Shown: positions 1-6,818, counted from the first letter of the stretch. The stretch: 12,487 nucleotides of DNA from Verrucomicrobia subdivision 3 bacterium UBA7542 (GCA_002479245.1 DLMG01000177.1:1-12487); one strand, 5' to 3'. Notes: generated by a model from the letters alone, not told the origin. Translations and numbers: made by a program.

Positions 1-677
1 GTTTCAAAAAAACTGCCGTGAAAATATTCGCGTCCAATAAACTCCACCGGCCGCGACGGGTCCCAGATAAACGGCCGCAGCACCCAGCAAATTTGACTGC
101 CAAGAAACAGGTTCCCCACCAGCCACGCAAACAAAACCTTCCGGGCTGTGGACACACTACGCGCCCATTCCGACAGGAGCGGCAGCAGATGGGCATTGCC
201 CACGACGCCGGCCAGCGCAATGAACCCCGCCAACGTCAATTGCATGACACCATACTCCGGCGACGACAACTGCATCGCGGCCGTGAGCGGCGGCGTGTTC
301 CAGACGACGAACCACGCGACCGGACTCAGCGCACCCAGCACCGCCGAAGCGACGGCAAAACTTATCAAGACAGCGGTCAGCGACTGGCGGAAAGTCAAAT
401 TGAGACCGAGCAATGGTGCCAACATGCCGTTCAGCAATCCGTTGCCCAAGGTGGTCAACAGGATGGCCAGCGGAAGTTTGATGCCAGTGTAGAGCGCCTG
501 CCCAAGCCCCCGCCATGATCCCATGACCACACCATAAGCGCCCGCCCCGAACACAATGGCGACGGCGCAAAACATCATGAGATTCAATTGCCGGCACATC
601 ATCCATTCGCGAAGCAGTTCCGGCCGGGCGCGCAGAAAAACGCCGAGCGAGGTCGGATTGCTGGTGGTGGCAGTCAT
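1..677 (-). CDS. Polytopic membrane protein, 3' end cut by the window edge (paralog C)
   Basis: This gene reads leftward from an ATG at 677-675 and stays open to base 1, giving about 225 residues. It begins MTATTSNPTSLGVFLRARPE. About five hydrophobic segments are visible, so it should be an inner-membrane protein. It aligns end to end with the protein at 2970-3689. Shared stretches include MLAPLLGLN followed by FRQS, VLFAWL-x-GNLFLGSQ, and W-x-LRPFI with PVEF. By that comparison only about 15 C-terminal residues are missing. It starts 23 bp after the creD stop and so belongs to the same operon. I do not recognise a named family and assign no biochemical function. The alternative minus-strand frame at 157-765 has an arginine-, histidine- and proline-rich composition typical of a shadow frame. 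No clear Shine-Dalgarno site precedes the ATG. Confidence 0.85.
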   Translation of the reverse strand, partial: MTATTSNPTSLGVFLRARPELLREWMMCRQLNLMMFCAVAIVFGAGAYGVVMGSWRGLGQALYTGIKLPLAILLTTLGNGLLNGMLAPLLGLNLTFRQSLTAVLISFAVASAVLGALSPVAWFVVWNTPPLTAAMQLSSPEYGVMQLTLAGFIALAGVVGNAHLLPLLSEWARSVSTARKVLFAWLVGNLFLGSQICWVLRPFIWDPSRPVEFIGREYFHGSFFE

Positions 678-700
678 GGGGAACCGACGCCCGGGGTTCT

Positions 701-2128
701 TCAGGTTCGCTCCTCTTCGGGAGACGCTCCGGGAGGGCCAGCTTGGTCGTGCGCGTACCAGTCAATGTCTCTCGTCAGGTAGATGAGCACAGCCAGGACG
801 GCGAACAGGCCCGCAGTTCCGAAGAGCAACGAGTAATCCTGGAGTTGCAGCGCGATGTAGAGGAATCCGTAGATCGCGGCCAGGAGCCCCGTGACGATGG
901 CGGTCCTTCTGCCGCTGTGAAGGACCTTTGCGCAGTAGAAAGTAATCAGCAGCGTGGTGGTTCCGGCCGCCGCCAGGTAGGCCAGGCCAAACACCACGAA
1001 CTCCGAGAGCGACAGCAGACCCAGGTAGAACAGGCAGAAGGCGGCACCTACCAGCGCGTATTGAAACGGATGAATCCGGAGTGCGGAGAGGATTTCAAAG
1101 AGGAAAAACGCTGCGAACACCAGCGTGAGAAAAAGCGCCCCGTACTTGATGGCACGCTCGACGTTGCGGTAGGCGTCAATGCCGGTGAGGAAGTTGACTC
1201 CGAACAGGGAGGCATTCGCCGAACTGGGATTCAGCGCGGTCGAGGCCTCAAGGTCGATCCATTGCTGCGCATAGTCGCGCCCGTAGTAGGAGACCTCCCA
1301 GGTGGCCTCGAACCCTTCGGGTGTGATTTTGCGCTCGGACGGCAGAAAGGCGCCCTGGAAACTCGGGTCGGGCCAGGGCGACGACAGCTTTACCGTGTTC
1401 TTCTCACCCACGGGCGCGAAACTCAGTCCGTCGCTGCCATTCAATGCCAGTTCCAATCGCATCGGAATCCAGCCCTCGCTCTCCCGCAGGCCGCCGACCC
1501 GGGCAAACACACCCGAGGTGAAACCGCGCAGCTTGCTCCCTGGCAAGAGCGGCCGGGTCTCCGTGCCCCACGTCAACTGCAACTGCTCCTTCACTCCGCG
1601 CAGGTCGGGGATGGCGAAGGCGACGACCGCATCCTCCCACAGGACGTCCTTGTCCTCGATCCGCAGGCTCCCGAAATCGGGCCGGGCAAACTGCGCAGCC
1701 AGCACGAGGCGCCCCCGGTACACCACGGCCTTGTAAATGCCGCGATGCAACGTCGTGGGCGTGATGTCGCCGTCCACCGCAAACGTGGACGGCAGGAAGC
1801 AGGCGTTGGCCCCCGCCCATTCGACCACCTCCACCTTCTGGATCTTGCCGTCTGAAGCCGGCTGGTCTCTCCACGATTTGATCGCATGCCGGTAGGGCAC
1901 GATCAGCACCGGGCCAATGATCTTTTGTGCCGCCCCCCAACTCGACGTGATGTCCGCGACAGCATCATTTCGCCGGCCCAGCCGCTCCTGAAGCACGGAG
2001 CGAATGAGGCCCAGCGGAATCAGCAGGAGCAGCAGGAGGAACGCCATCCCCGCCACCTTGAAAATGGTGGCGCACCGTTTCAGGAACGACGCGAGTCGCG
2101 CCACGGGAAAAAGATCGGTTGGTTTCAT
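701..2128 (-). CDS. creD: CreD-family inner-membrane protein
   Basis: This 475-residue protein has the CreD (cell envelope integrity / inner membrane CreD) layout. It has one N-terminal membrane helix (about 24-46) and then the family signature SSWG (62-65) followed by GPVLIVPY (72-79). A large, presumably periplasmic domain runs to about residue 325. Five closely packed C-terminal helices follow (about 328-451), ending in the typical TRDIDWY. In Escherichia coli creD belongs to the CreBC regulon and affects colicin E2 tolerance and envelope integrity. In other bacteria it is linked to the beta-lactam response. Its molecular activity is unknown. No creBC two-component genes are visible here. 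Instead the gene sits between relatives of one membrane protein family, downstream of ispH and of a winged-helix regulator. Length matches the family. The upstream spacing is 39 bp and the Shine-Dalgarno site is weak. Confidence 0.93.
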   Translation of the reverse strand: MKPTDLFPVARLASFLKRCATIFKVAGMAFLLLLLLIPLGLIRSVLQERLGRRNDAVADITSSWGAAQKIIGPVLIVPYRHAIKSWRDQPASDGKIQKVEVVEWAGANACFLPSTFAVDGDITPTTLHRGIYKAVVYRGRLVLAAQFARPDFGSLRIEDKDVLWEDAVVAFAIPDLRGVKEQLQLTWGTETRPLLPGSKLRGFTSGVFARVGGLRESEGWIPMRLELALNGSDGLSFAPVGEKNTVKLSSPWPDPSFQGAFLPSERKITPEGFEATWEVSYYGRDYAQQWIDLEASTALNPSSANASLFGVNFLTGIDAYRNVERAIKYGALFLTLVFAAFFLFEILSALRIHPFQYALVGAAFCLFYLGLLSLSEFVVFGLAYLAAAGTTTLLITFYCAKVLHSGRRTAIVTGLLAAIYGFLYIALQLQDYSLLFGTAGLFAVLAVLIYLTRDIDWYAHDQAGPPGASPEEERT

Positions 2129-2167
2129 GTGAGGATCTCAATTGGCCGTTATAATTTGATGGAAGGA

Positions 2168-2950
2168 TCAACGCGATTCCGACTTTGACGCCTCGTCCGG
2201 GGCCTTCAAACAATCGCCCCAGTGGGCCAAAAAGAATTTTTTCTCCGCCGGCAAAAAAGTTTTCGAGGTTCCCAGGATCGGCCGCAGCGCGGTCGTCATT
2301 TGCAGCGCGACCAGCAGGAAGATGACCACCCAGGTGCGGAACCCGGCGAGGGACCGGGCGTTCGAGTGCGAAAATCCGGCCTCCAAAAATCGCAGCCCGA
2401 AACAGGTCGCAATGAACCAGAAAATCAGATGCAACGTGCCCATCCAGGCGAGTGATTCCGTGGATTGCGAAAAAATCCACGCCACCGGCGCGAAACCAAT
2501 CAACAGGATGGTCATCAGCATCAGCAGCCCTGCCAGCAGGCCGGAAACTTCAACCAGCCGCGCCTGCGAACCGCCCAGGCACGTGAAAATGTAAAGGCTC
2601 GGCAGACAAATCAGCGCGGAAATCATCAGTCCCGCCGCGATTTTGACGGGTGCGGCCCAGAGTTGTACCCCGCCGGAAAACGTGCCGGCCACCACGCCGT
2701 AAATCAAACTGCACACGACCGACACCAAAACCATCGCTGTAATCAACCGCCCTGCGCCCGGCTGACGCAATTGGAACATCACGCGCCGCGGCTGCCGCAG
2801 AATGGCCTCGATGGCAACGATGACATTCGGAATCGCGGCGCGCTCGGCCGGGTCATCGCCCAGCGATCGTGGACCGCCGGACGGCATCACGGGCGGAATC
2901 GGTGGTGGAATTTGCGGTGGGATTGGCGGGCCGGAATTTTGGTTGTTCAT
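2168..2950 (-). CDS. Membrane protein with proline-rich N-terminus (divergent paralog B)
   Basis: The protein has 260 residues. Residues 7-27 are proline-rich (PPIPPQIPPPIPP, then VMPSGGP) and look disordered and cytoplasmic. About five hydrophobic segments follow, near 69-90, 98-124, 134-160, 170-190 and 203-221. It appears to be a distant relative of the neighbouring proteins at 2970-3689 and 1-677. The YG-x-x-x-G turn after the first helix, an APVK/AVKF segment in the second, and LRPILG (222-227) against LRPFIG in the neighbour occur in the same order. This relationship is by eye and weaker than that between the other two. It lies 19 bp after the upstream gene and 39 bp before creD, so co-transcription is very likely. 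The architecture recalls Yip1-like membrane proteins, but I cannot confirm that. No function is assigned. Confidence 0.85.
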   Translation of the reverse strand: MNNQNSGPPIPPQIPPPIPPVMPSGGPRSLGDDPAERAAIPNVIVAIEAILRQPRRVMFQLRQPGAGRLITAMVLVSVVCSLIYGVVAGTFSGGVQLWAAPVKIAAGLMISALICLPSLYIFTCLGGSQARLVEVSGLLAGLLMLMTILLIGFAPVAWIFSQSTESLAWMGTLHLIFWFIATCFGLRFLEAGFSHSNARSLAGFRTWVVIFLLVALQMTTALRPILGTSKTFLPAEKKFFLAHWGDCLKAPDEASKSESR

Positions 2951-2969
2951 AGGTCAATGAAGTTTTGGT

Positions 2970-3689
2970 TTAGTCGAATTGCTGGAAAATTTGCAGCAGC
3001 GAGTGAAAAACGTTTTCGTAGAAATTTCCGCGCAGGGCGGTCGCGCGGAAAAACTCCACCGGCAGCGATGGCGAGCCGATGAACGGGCGCAGAATCCAGG
3101 AGAGCTGGCTGCCGAGAAACAGGTTGCCCGCCAGCCAGGCAAACAGCACGCGGCAGGCGACGACCCGGCGGCCCCCCAGCCGGGAGAGCAATTGAAACAG
3201 ACGCACATTGCCCGTTATCCCGGCAAAGGCAATAACCGCAACCTGCGTGAGTTTGATGAAGTTGTAGGTTGACTCGGATGGTGTCGTCGATGACATCGGC
3301 GGCGCGTTCCAAATCAAAAAGGCCATCAGCGGGCTGAACGCGCCGAGGATGACTGCCGCGATGACAAAGCTCATCAAAATGGCCGAGAAAGACTGGCGAA
3401 ATGGGATGTTCAAACCCAGCAACGGCGCGAGCATGGCGTTGAGCAGCGCGTTGGCGGCCGTGGTGAGCAGGATGATGAGCGGAAATTTGACGGCGACGTA
3501 CAGCGCCTGTTGCGGGTCGCGCCACCAGCCCATCGCCGCGCCGTAAAGGCCTGTACCCACGATGATTGTGGCAATTTGCAACGTAAACCGCCGCGTGTTC
3601 CACCGCCCGGTCCAGGCGATGATCGGTTCCAGTTCGCCCCGCAGCAGCACACCGATTTCTTGTGGGTTTGACGTTTCGGAAACAGGCAT
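2970..3689 (-). CDS. Polytopic membrane protein (paralog A)
   Basis: This 239-residue protein has about five hydrophobic segments (near 36-56, 62-84, 98-128, 145-166 and 177-200) separated by short loops. A soluble tail of about 35 residues follows. It has no signal peptide and no recognisable catalytic motif. It is a clear paralog of the truncated gene at 1-677. Both carry MLAPLLGLN, FRQS, GNLFLGSQ and a W-x-LRPFI block before PVEF. Together they bracket paralog B and creD. The gene starts 29 bp after the ispH stop. GGGAA lies about six bases before the ATG and can serve as a Shine-Dalgarno site. A second long minus-strand frame over the same DNA (2947-3603) is rich in histidine, arginine and proline and is a shadow. 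The family is unnamed to me. An envelope or membrane-associated role is inferred only from context. Confidence 0.88.
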   Translation of the reverse strand: MPVSETSNPQEIGVLLRGELEPIIAWTGRWNTRRFTLQIATIIVGTGLYGAAMGWWRDPQQALYVAVKFPLIILLTTAANALLNAMLAPLLGLNIPFRQSFSAILMSFVIAAVILGAFSPLMAFLIWNAPPMSSTTPSESTYNFIKLTQVAVIAFAGITGNVRLFQLLSRLGGRRVVACRVLFAWLAGNLFLGSQLSWILRPFIGSPSLPVEFFRATALRGNFYENVFHSLLQIFQQFD

Positions 3690-3718
3690 AAAAATTTCCC
3701 GTTGTTTGCGCGATTAAA

Positions 3719-4636
3719 TCAGCGGACTTTCTGTCCTGATTCGACAGGCATTAGTGATAATGATTCAAACAAAGGGCCGGATTCCACGACCGGCAAATGG
3801 CTTGCCGCATTTTGCATCAGCCATTGTTCGACTCCATTAATGACCGCATCCGGCGTCGAGGTGCCGGCGGTGACACCGACGGTCTGTGCGCCGGCAAACC
3901 AATCGGACCGCAGATCACCGGCGGTCTGCACGTGATGCACGCGCGCGCAAAAACGGGAGCAGGTTTGGACGAGTTCCTGCGTGTTGTTGCTGTGGGCGCC
4001 GCCGATGACGATAACCGCGTCGCATTTTTGGGCGAGTTCAATGGCCGCGTTCTGCCGCTGTTTTGTTGGCTGGCAGACGGTGTCAACGAAGCGCACTTCG
4101 GATTGCGGAAAACGTTCCCGGATCAGCCGTACCAGGTGCCGGACCCTGTCAACCGGCTGGGTGGTTTGGGAAACGACGCCGAAACGGGGGCGTTCGCAAA
4201 GCTTCGCCACACCTTCCTCGTCCAGCACCACGTCGAACTCATCGAGGTCTCCGGTCATGCCGCGCACTTCCACGTGATCGCGCCGGCCGATGATGATTGG
4301 ATGAAAACCTTCGCGCACCAGCCTGGCCAGGCTGCGATGGGCATTGTGCACGAGCGGGCAGGTCGCTTCGAGCACGTTCAGGCCGCGTCCGCGCGTTTCG
4401 TTGATCGCGCGTTCCGACGCACCGTGGGCCGTGACCATCACCGTCCGCGTGTCCACGCCGACGGGCTGTTGCGCCAGACGGATGCCCTGCGCGCGCAGTT
4501 CCGCCAACACGGTTTCGTTATGGACGAGGTCGCCCAGAATGGTCAGCGGCTCCTGTTTCGCGGCCCCCAGCGCCAGCGCGATGGCGTCCTTCGCCCCGAA
4601 ACACATGCCCAGATGTTCGGCCCGGATGATTTTCAT
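3719..4636 (-). CDS. ispH: 4-hydroxy-3-methylbut-2-enyl diphosphate reductase (IspH/LytB)
   Basis: IspH catalyses the last step of the MEP isoprenoid pathway, reducing HMBPP to IPP and DMAPP with a [4Fe-4S] cluster in the cytoplasm. The 305-residue protein shows the three cluster cysteines: C12 (GMCFGAK), C93 (ATCPLV) and C188 (VDTVCQPTKQRQ). Substrate-site residues are also present: H39, H71, H121 with E123 (DHVEV), the SQTTQ block near 156-160, S216 with N218 (HSNNT), and S260 in GVTAGTS. The usual SSN triplet reads SNN here, which I believe occurs in other IspH proteins. About 30 C-terminal residues after 275 look like a lineage-specific tail. It heads a run of five same-strand genes with gaps under 40 bp. 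A 17-bp palindrome lies 18 bp before its ATG, suggesting regulation by the upstream winged-helix protein. No convincing Shine-Dalgarno site is seen. Confidence 0.96.
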   Translation of the reverse strand: MKIIRAEHLGMCFGAKDAIALALGAAKQEPLTILGDLVHNETVLAELRAQGIRLAQQPVGVDTRTVMVTAHGASERAINETRGRGLNVLEATCPLVHNAHRSLARLVREGFHPIIIGRRDHVEVRGMTGDLDEFDVVLDEEGVAKLCERPRFGVVSQTTQPVDRVRHLVRLIRERFPQSEVRFVDTVCQPTKQRQNAAIELAQKCDAVIVIGGAHSNNTQELVQTCSRFCARVHHVQTAGDLRSDWFAGAQTVGVTAGTSTPDAVINGVEQWLMQNAASHLPVVESGPLFESLSLMPVESGQKVR

Positions 4637-4654
4637 AATGCGTCAGGCAAATTA

Positions 4655-4671
4655 ACTTTGTATCACAAAGT
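4655..4671. promoter_or_regulatory. Palindromic operator candidate upstream of ispH
   Basis: The 17-mer ACTTTGTATCACAAAGT has perfect 7-bp arms (ACTTTGT and ACAAAGT) around a 3-base centre. It lies 18 bp upstream of the ispH ATG and 37 bp beyond the end of the winged-helix gene. The reverse complement of the site at 5636-5652 differs from it at only two of 17 positions, both near the centre. The arms are AT-rich and no U-run follows, so a terminator is unlikely. I infer a dimeric operator for the regulator encoded at 4709-5017. Confidence 0.6.
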
Positions 4672-4708
4672 GAAAGACCGCGGCGGTTTCAGTTTGTTCA
4701 AACATTTT

Positions 4709-5017
4709 TTACTTTGCCTTGTTTTGCCGGACGATTTGCTCCAGCAGGTTGATGTACTCAGCAAAGGCCTTGCGGCCGGCGGGGGTGAGCGAGCAGGTGG
4801 TGAGCGGGCGGTTTTTCCGGTACGACTTGGCCACGGCCACGTAGCCTTCCTGTTGCAAGGCACGGATGTGGGTGGTGAGATTGCCGTCGGTCATGGTCAG
4901 CGCGTCGCGCAGCTCGGTAAACGATAGTTCCGGCGAGGCGGCCAGCATGGACATGATGGCCAGCCGGCCCTTCTCGTGGATCACGCGGTCGAGCTGTAAA
5001 AACGGTTCCGGGTTCAC
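4709..5017 (-). CDS. Small winged-helix transcriptional regulator (HTH_34-like)
   Basis: The 102-residue protein is essentially one winged-helix DNA-binding domain of the ArsR/MarR superfamily. It most resembles the PF13601 (HTH_34) group. The first helices (LDRVIHEKGRLAIMSML, about 9-25) are followed by the helix-turn-helix LSFTELRDALTMTDGNLTTHIRAL (31-54, shown here by its ends: LSFTEL to HIRAL). The wing follows at YRKNRPLTTCSLTPAGRKAF, then a C-terminal helix likely used for dimerisation. There is no added ligand domain. The start is GTG at 5017-5015, overlapping the TGA of the upstream membrane-protein gene by four bases, so translation is coupled. Its probable targets are the two matched 17-bp palindromes at 5636-5652 and 4655-4671. 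From memory, regulators of this type often sit beside membrane-protein or creD genes in other phyla, which fits this layout. The effector is unknown. Confidence 0.88.
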   Translation of the reverse strand: MNPEPFLQLDRVIHEKGRLAIMSMLAASPELSFTELRDALTMTDGNLTTHIRALQQEGYVAVAKSYRKNRPLTTCSLTPAGRKAFAEYINLLEQIVRQNKAK

Positions 5018-5628
5018 ACCGCATTCTTTCCTTTTTCGGTCAGATACAGGTAGGCCCCGTAAGTCAGGTGCAGCACGCCGAAGAAAAAACCCATCAATTC
5101 GTGCGGATTGACCTCAAAATCGAACCAATGGAGCATGAAGGCATAAAAAAGACCGCAAGCACTGAGGATAAAAAACCAGCCAAAACATTTTATTCCCCGC
5201 GGCATGAAAAAACCTGCCGCATGAAGCGCGCAACCGTAAAACAAAATCCAGAGCAATGATACCGCCAGCTCAATTCCATGGCCAAAAACCATTAAAAGCA
5301 GTCCCAGACATAATCCGGCCAGCAAGGGTGGCAGCAAAGCTTGGGCGACCCGCCGGGTGGGGGGTGACCAGAACGGCTCGTGGTCTTTTATCGCCTGCCG
5401 CCGGGCGAGGAGAAAGGCGCCGGTTGCGGCCACCACCGCCGACCCAAGCCAAAGTCCGCAAAATCCACGGCCGGAATTGATGTCCAGGCACAATCCCAGT
5501 CCCATCGCCGCCAGCCCGGTCAAGCCGGCAAAGAGCATGATCGGCGCGAGCGCCCGACGGTAAACGGCGGAACGCTCCATCAGGGTGCGGATGGTTTGCA
5601 GGTGTTCGGCGGCCCAGTTTGTTTCCAT
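5014..5628 (-). CDS. Six-helix membrane protein paired with winged-helix regulator
   Basis: From the ATG at 5628-5626 the protein has 204 residues. A GTG at 5637-5635 would add three residues but lies inside the palindrome, so I prefer the ATG. A hydrophilic N-terminus of about 25 residues (METNWAAEHLQTIRTLMERS) is followed by six hydrophobic segments arranged as three pairs. The last contains FFFGVLHLTYGAYLYL. No enzyme motif is visible. The gene ends by overlapping the regulator start (GTGTGA). Paired membrane protein plus small winged-helix regulator is a recurring arrangement. The membrane protein may sense or respond to the same signal, but that is inference. The operator candidate at 5636-5652 sits directly upstream of the start codon, consistent with autoregulation. 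The family name is not known to me. Confidence 0.85.
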   Translation of the reverse strand: METNWAAEHLQTIRTLMERSAVYRRALAPIMLFAGLTGLAAMGLGLCLDINSGRGFCGLWLGSAVVAATGAFLLARRQAIKDHEPFWSPPTRRVAQALLPPLLAGLCLGLLLMVFGHGIELAVSLLWILFYGCALHAAGFFMPRGIKCFGWFFILSACGLFYAFMLHWFDFEVNPHELMGFFFGVLHLTYGAYLYLTEKGKNAV

Positions 5629-5635
5629 GCCATTC

Positions 5636-5652
5636 ACTTTGCGTTACAAAGT
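5636..5652. promoter_or_regulatory. Palindromic operator candidate at the regulator operon start
   Basis: The 17-mer ACTTTGCGTTACAAAGT has 6-bp arms ACTTTG and CAAAGT. Its reverse complement, ACTTTGTAACGCAAAGT, matches the site before ispH at 15 of 17 positions. It ends 8 bp from the ATG at 5628-5626, where a bound repressor would block transcription or initiation. An additional half-site ACTTTG lies immediately outside it at 5653-5658 on the minus strand (CAAAGT on the plus strand). The divergent dciA start is 71 bp away, so an effect on that gene is possible too. Confidence 0.6.
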
Positions 5653-5723
5653 CAAAGTTGGCAAGCGCAAATTTTTTACCACCTTGCTTTCCCAACGCGT
5701 TCGGTTGAAAATTTCCCGGTTTC

Positions 5724-6128
5724 ATGCCGCCGCCCAAATACATGCCGCCGTTGGGTTCGGGGAAAACGTCCGCCCGCCGTCGCGTGCTCGCGCAATGGCG
5801 CGGCGTGGACCTCACACCGCTCGAAACCGCGCAGGCCGTGTGCGCGCGCCGCGTTGGCGACGTGCTGCCGCAGGTGACGAAGGATTTGCACATGGACCAG
5901 CGGCGGGCCGAAGCCGAGGTCGTCAAGGTGTGGAATTCGCTCATTGACCCGAATATTGTCGCGCACGCCCAGCCGGCTGGGGTGCGGAAAGGCACGCTGT
6001 TCGTGAACGTGGACAGCAACGTGTGGCTCTCGGAGATCGTCCGCTACCGCCGCAAGGAAATTCTCGACCGGTTGCAGCACAGCTTCGGGCGGGATTTGAT
6101 TCAGCGAATTTCGTTTCGCGTCGGGTGA
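5724..6128 (+). CDS. dciA: DciA/DUF721-type DNA replication helicase loader
   Basis: The 134-residue protein matches the DUF721 (DciA) family, ancestral loaders of the replicative helicase DnaB in bacteria without DnaC or DnaI. The diagnostic part is the C-terminal core. VWNSLIDPNIVAHAQPAGV (69-87) leads into a beta strand TLFVNVDSNVWLSEI (91-105), then the helical RYRRKEILDRL and the tail RDLIQRISFRVG. W70 and W101 are at the usual places. The N-terminal 20 residues are basic and proline-rich. An in-frame stop at 5706-5708 limits the start to ATG 5724 or ATG 5742. I chose the first because it gives the fuller basic leader. No Shine-Dalgarno site is visible. It is divergent from the regulator/membrane operon and is followed by a REP-like element rather than a partner gene. 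Confidence 0.88.
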   Translation: MPPPKYMPPLGSGKTSARRRVLAQWRGVDLTPLETAQAVCARRVGDVLPQVTKDLHMDQRRAEAEVVKVWNSLIDPNIVAHAQPAGVRKGTLFVNVDSNVWLSEIVRYRRKEILDRLQHSFGRDLIQRISFRVG

Positions 6129-6143
6129 AGCAAACCGGCAGAA

Positions 6144-6202
6144 GTTGGAGTTCACGCTTTAGCGTGTTCACAGATCAAACAAGCTGAAGCTTGAAATCCA
6201 AC
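6144..6202. repeat. REP-like inverted repeat with two inner hairpins
   Basis: Two 24-base arms (6144-6167 and 6179-6202) are inverted copies matching at about 20 of 24 positions, separated by 11 bases. Each arm contains its own small palindrome: CACGC-TTTA-GCGTG on the left and CAAGCT-GA-AGCTTG on the right. Mismatches between the arms compensate so that each inner hairpin stays paired. It lies between the convergent dciA and sixA genes and could act as a bidirectional terminator or an interspersed palindromic element. There is no U-run for a classical terminator. Confidence 0.6.
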
Positions 6203-6213
6203 CTCACTTCGCA

Positions 6214-6717
6214 TCACACCATCAATTCCATCTGCTGCGGGGTGAGCAACCACACGAGCGTCGCGCAGCGGCCATCATGAAGTGATTCCGCCTCCAGCTT
6301 GCCCAGGCCGCCCTTCTTCAAATCGACCGCCACGCCTGTTTCCCCCGCTGTCAACAGCGCGATCAACCGGCTCAAATAAGGTTCATGGCCGACGAGCAAA
6401 ACGTTTTCGGGCACGGGCTTTAATTCATTCAATTGCCGGATCAACGCCTTCGGATTGCCGTCAGGCGTGAGCGCATCCGAAAACGCGAGTTGTTTTTTCA
6501 ACGTCAAAGATTCGACGATGATTGCGGCGGTTTGCTTTGCCCGTAAAAACGGACTGGAAAGGATCAGGTCGAACCGCAAATCCATTTTCTTCGTCGCGGC
6601 GGCGATTTGCCGAAGCTGGCGTTTGCCTTTGGGTGTGAGCGGGCGCTCGGAATCTCTCTCGTAACCCGGCATGCCGGATTCCACCGCGATGCCGTGCCGC
6701 AAAACGTAAAGGTTCAT
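6214..6717 (-). CDS. sixA: SixA-type phosphohistidine phosphatase
   Basis: The protein belongs to the small histidine phosphatase superfamily, SixA branch. From the ATG at 6717-6715 it has 167 residues, close to the E. coli SixA length. It opens with MNLYVLRHGIA, with the phosphoacceptor histidine H8 in RHG. LTPKGKRQL (27-35) follows, then the LSSPFLRAKQTA block (53-64, R59) and the second catalytic histidine in VGHEPYLS (H111). SixA removes phosphate from histidine in phosphorelay or phosphotransferase proteins. The open frame continues upstream to 6780, but that 21-residue extension lacks family character and precedes the canonical start, so I left it out. It is divergent from a Ppx/GppA gene, with a 101-bp shared spacer. 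SixA and Ppx genes are often neighbours. Function is confident at family level, while the natural substrate is not known. Confidence 0.92.
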   Translation of the reverse strand: MNLYVLRHGIAVESGMPGYERDSERPLTPKGKRQLRQIAAATKKMDLRFDLILSSPFLRAKQTAAIIVESLTLKKQLAFSDALTPDGNPKALIRQLNELKPVPENVLLVGHEPYLSRLIALLTAGETGVAVDLKKGGLGKLEAESLHDGRCATLVWLLTPQQMELMV

Positions 6718-6810
6718 GGCGGAAAAATACACGCCGCCGGATTCAGCGCAACCCCGCGCAGAAATGTAACATTTTTTCACTTGGGCTTCCGCAACCGCAC
6801 TTCGTAGTCT

Positions 6811-6815
6811 GGAGG
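6811..6815 (+). promoter_or_regulatory. Shine-Dalgarno site of the Ppx/GppA gene
   Basis: A perfect GGAGG lies only three bases before the ATG at 6819, closer than usual. It supports that ATG as the start and is one of the few strong ribosome binding sites in this window. Confidence 0.6.
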
Positions 6816-6818
6816 CTC

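Noticed and set aside
157..765. Minus-strand 202-codon frame at the left end
   Set aside because: The adjacent frame gives a membrane protein closely matching its paralog at 2970-3689. This frame is rich in His, Arg and Cys and has no homology.
743..1855. Plus-strand open frame of 370 codons opposite creD
   Set aside because: Its translation is rich in Gln, Arg and Gly with no domain, while the opposite strand encodes a full CreD. It is a GC-driven shadow.
4655..4671. The palindrome before ispH as a terminator of the upstream pair
   Set aside because: The stem is AT-rich with a 3-base centre and no T-run, and a near-identical copy lies at an operon start. An operator fits better.
4652..4705. 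Tiny minus-strand frame (17 codons, MFEQTETAAVFHFVIQS) between the regulator gene and ispH
   Set aside because: It could be a leader peptide, but it has no clear ribosome binding site or attenuator hairpins and overlaps the palindrome. Chance is more likely.
3797..4927. Plus-strand open frame of 376 codons opposite ispH and the regulator gene
   Set aside because: It spans two real minus-strand genes and the operator between them, and has shadow composition.
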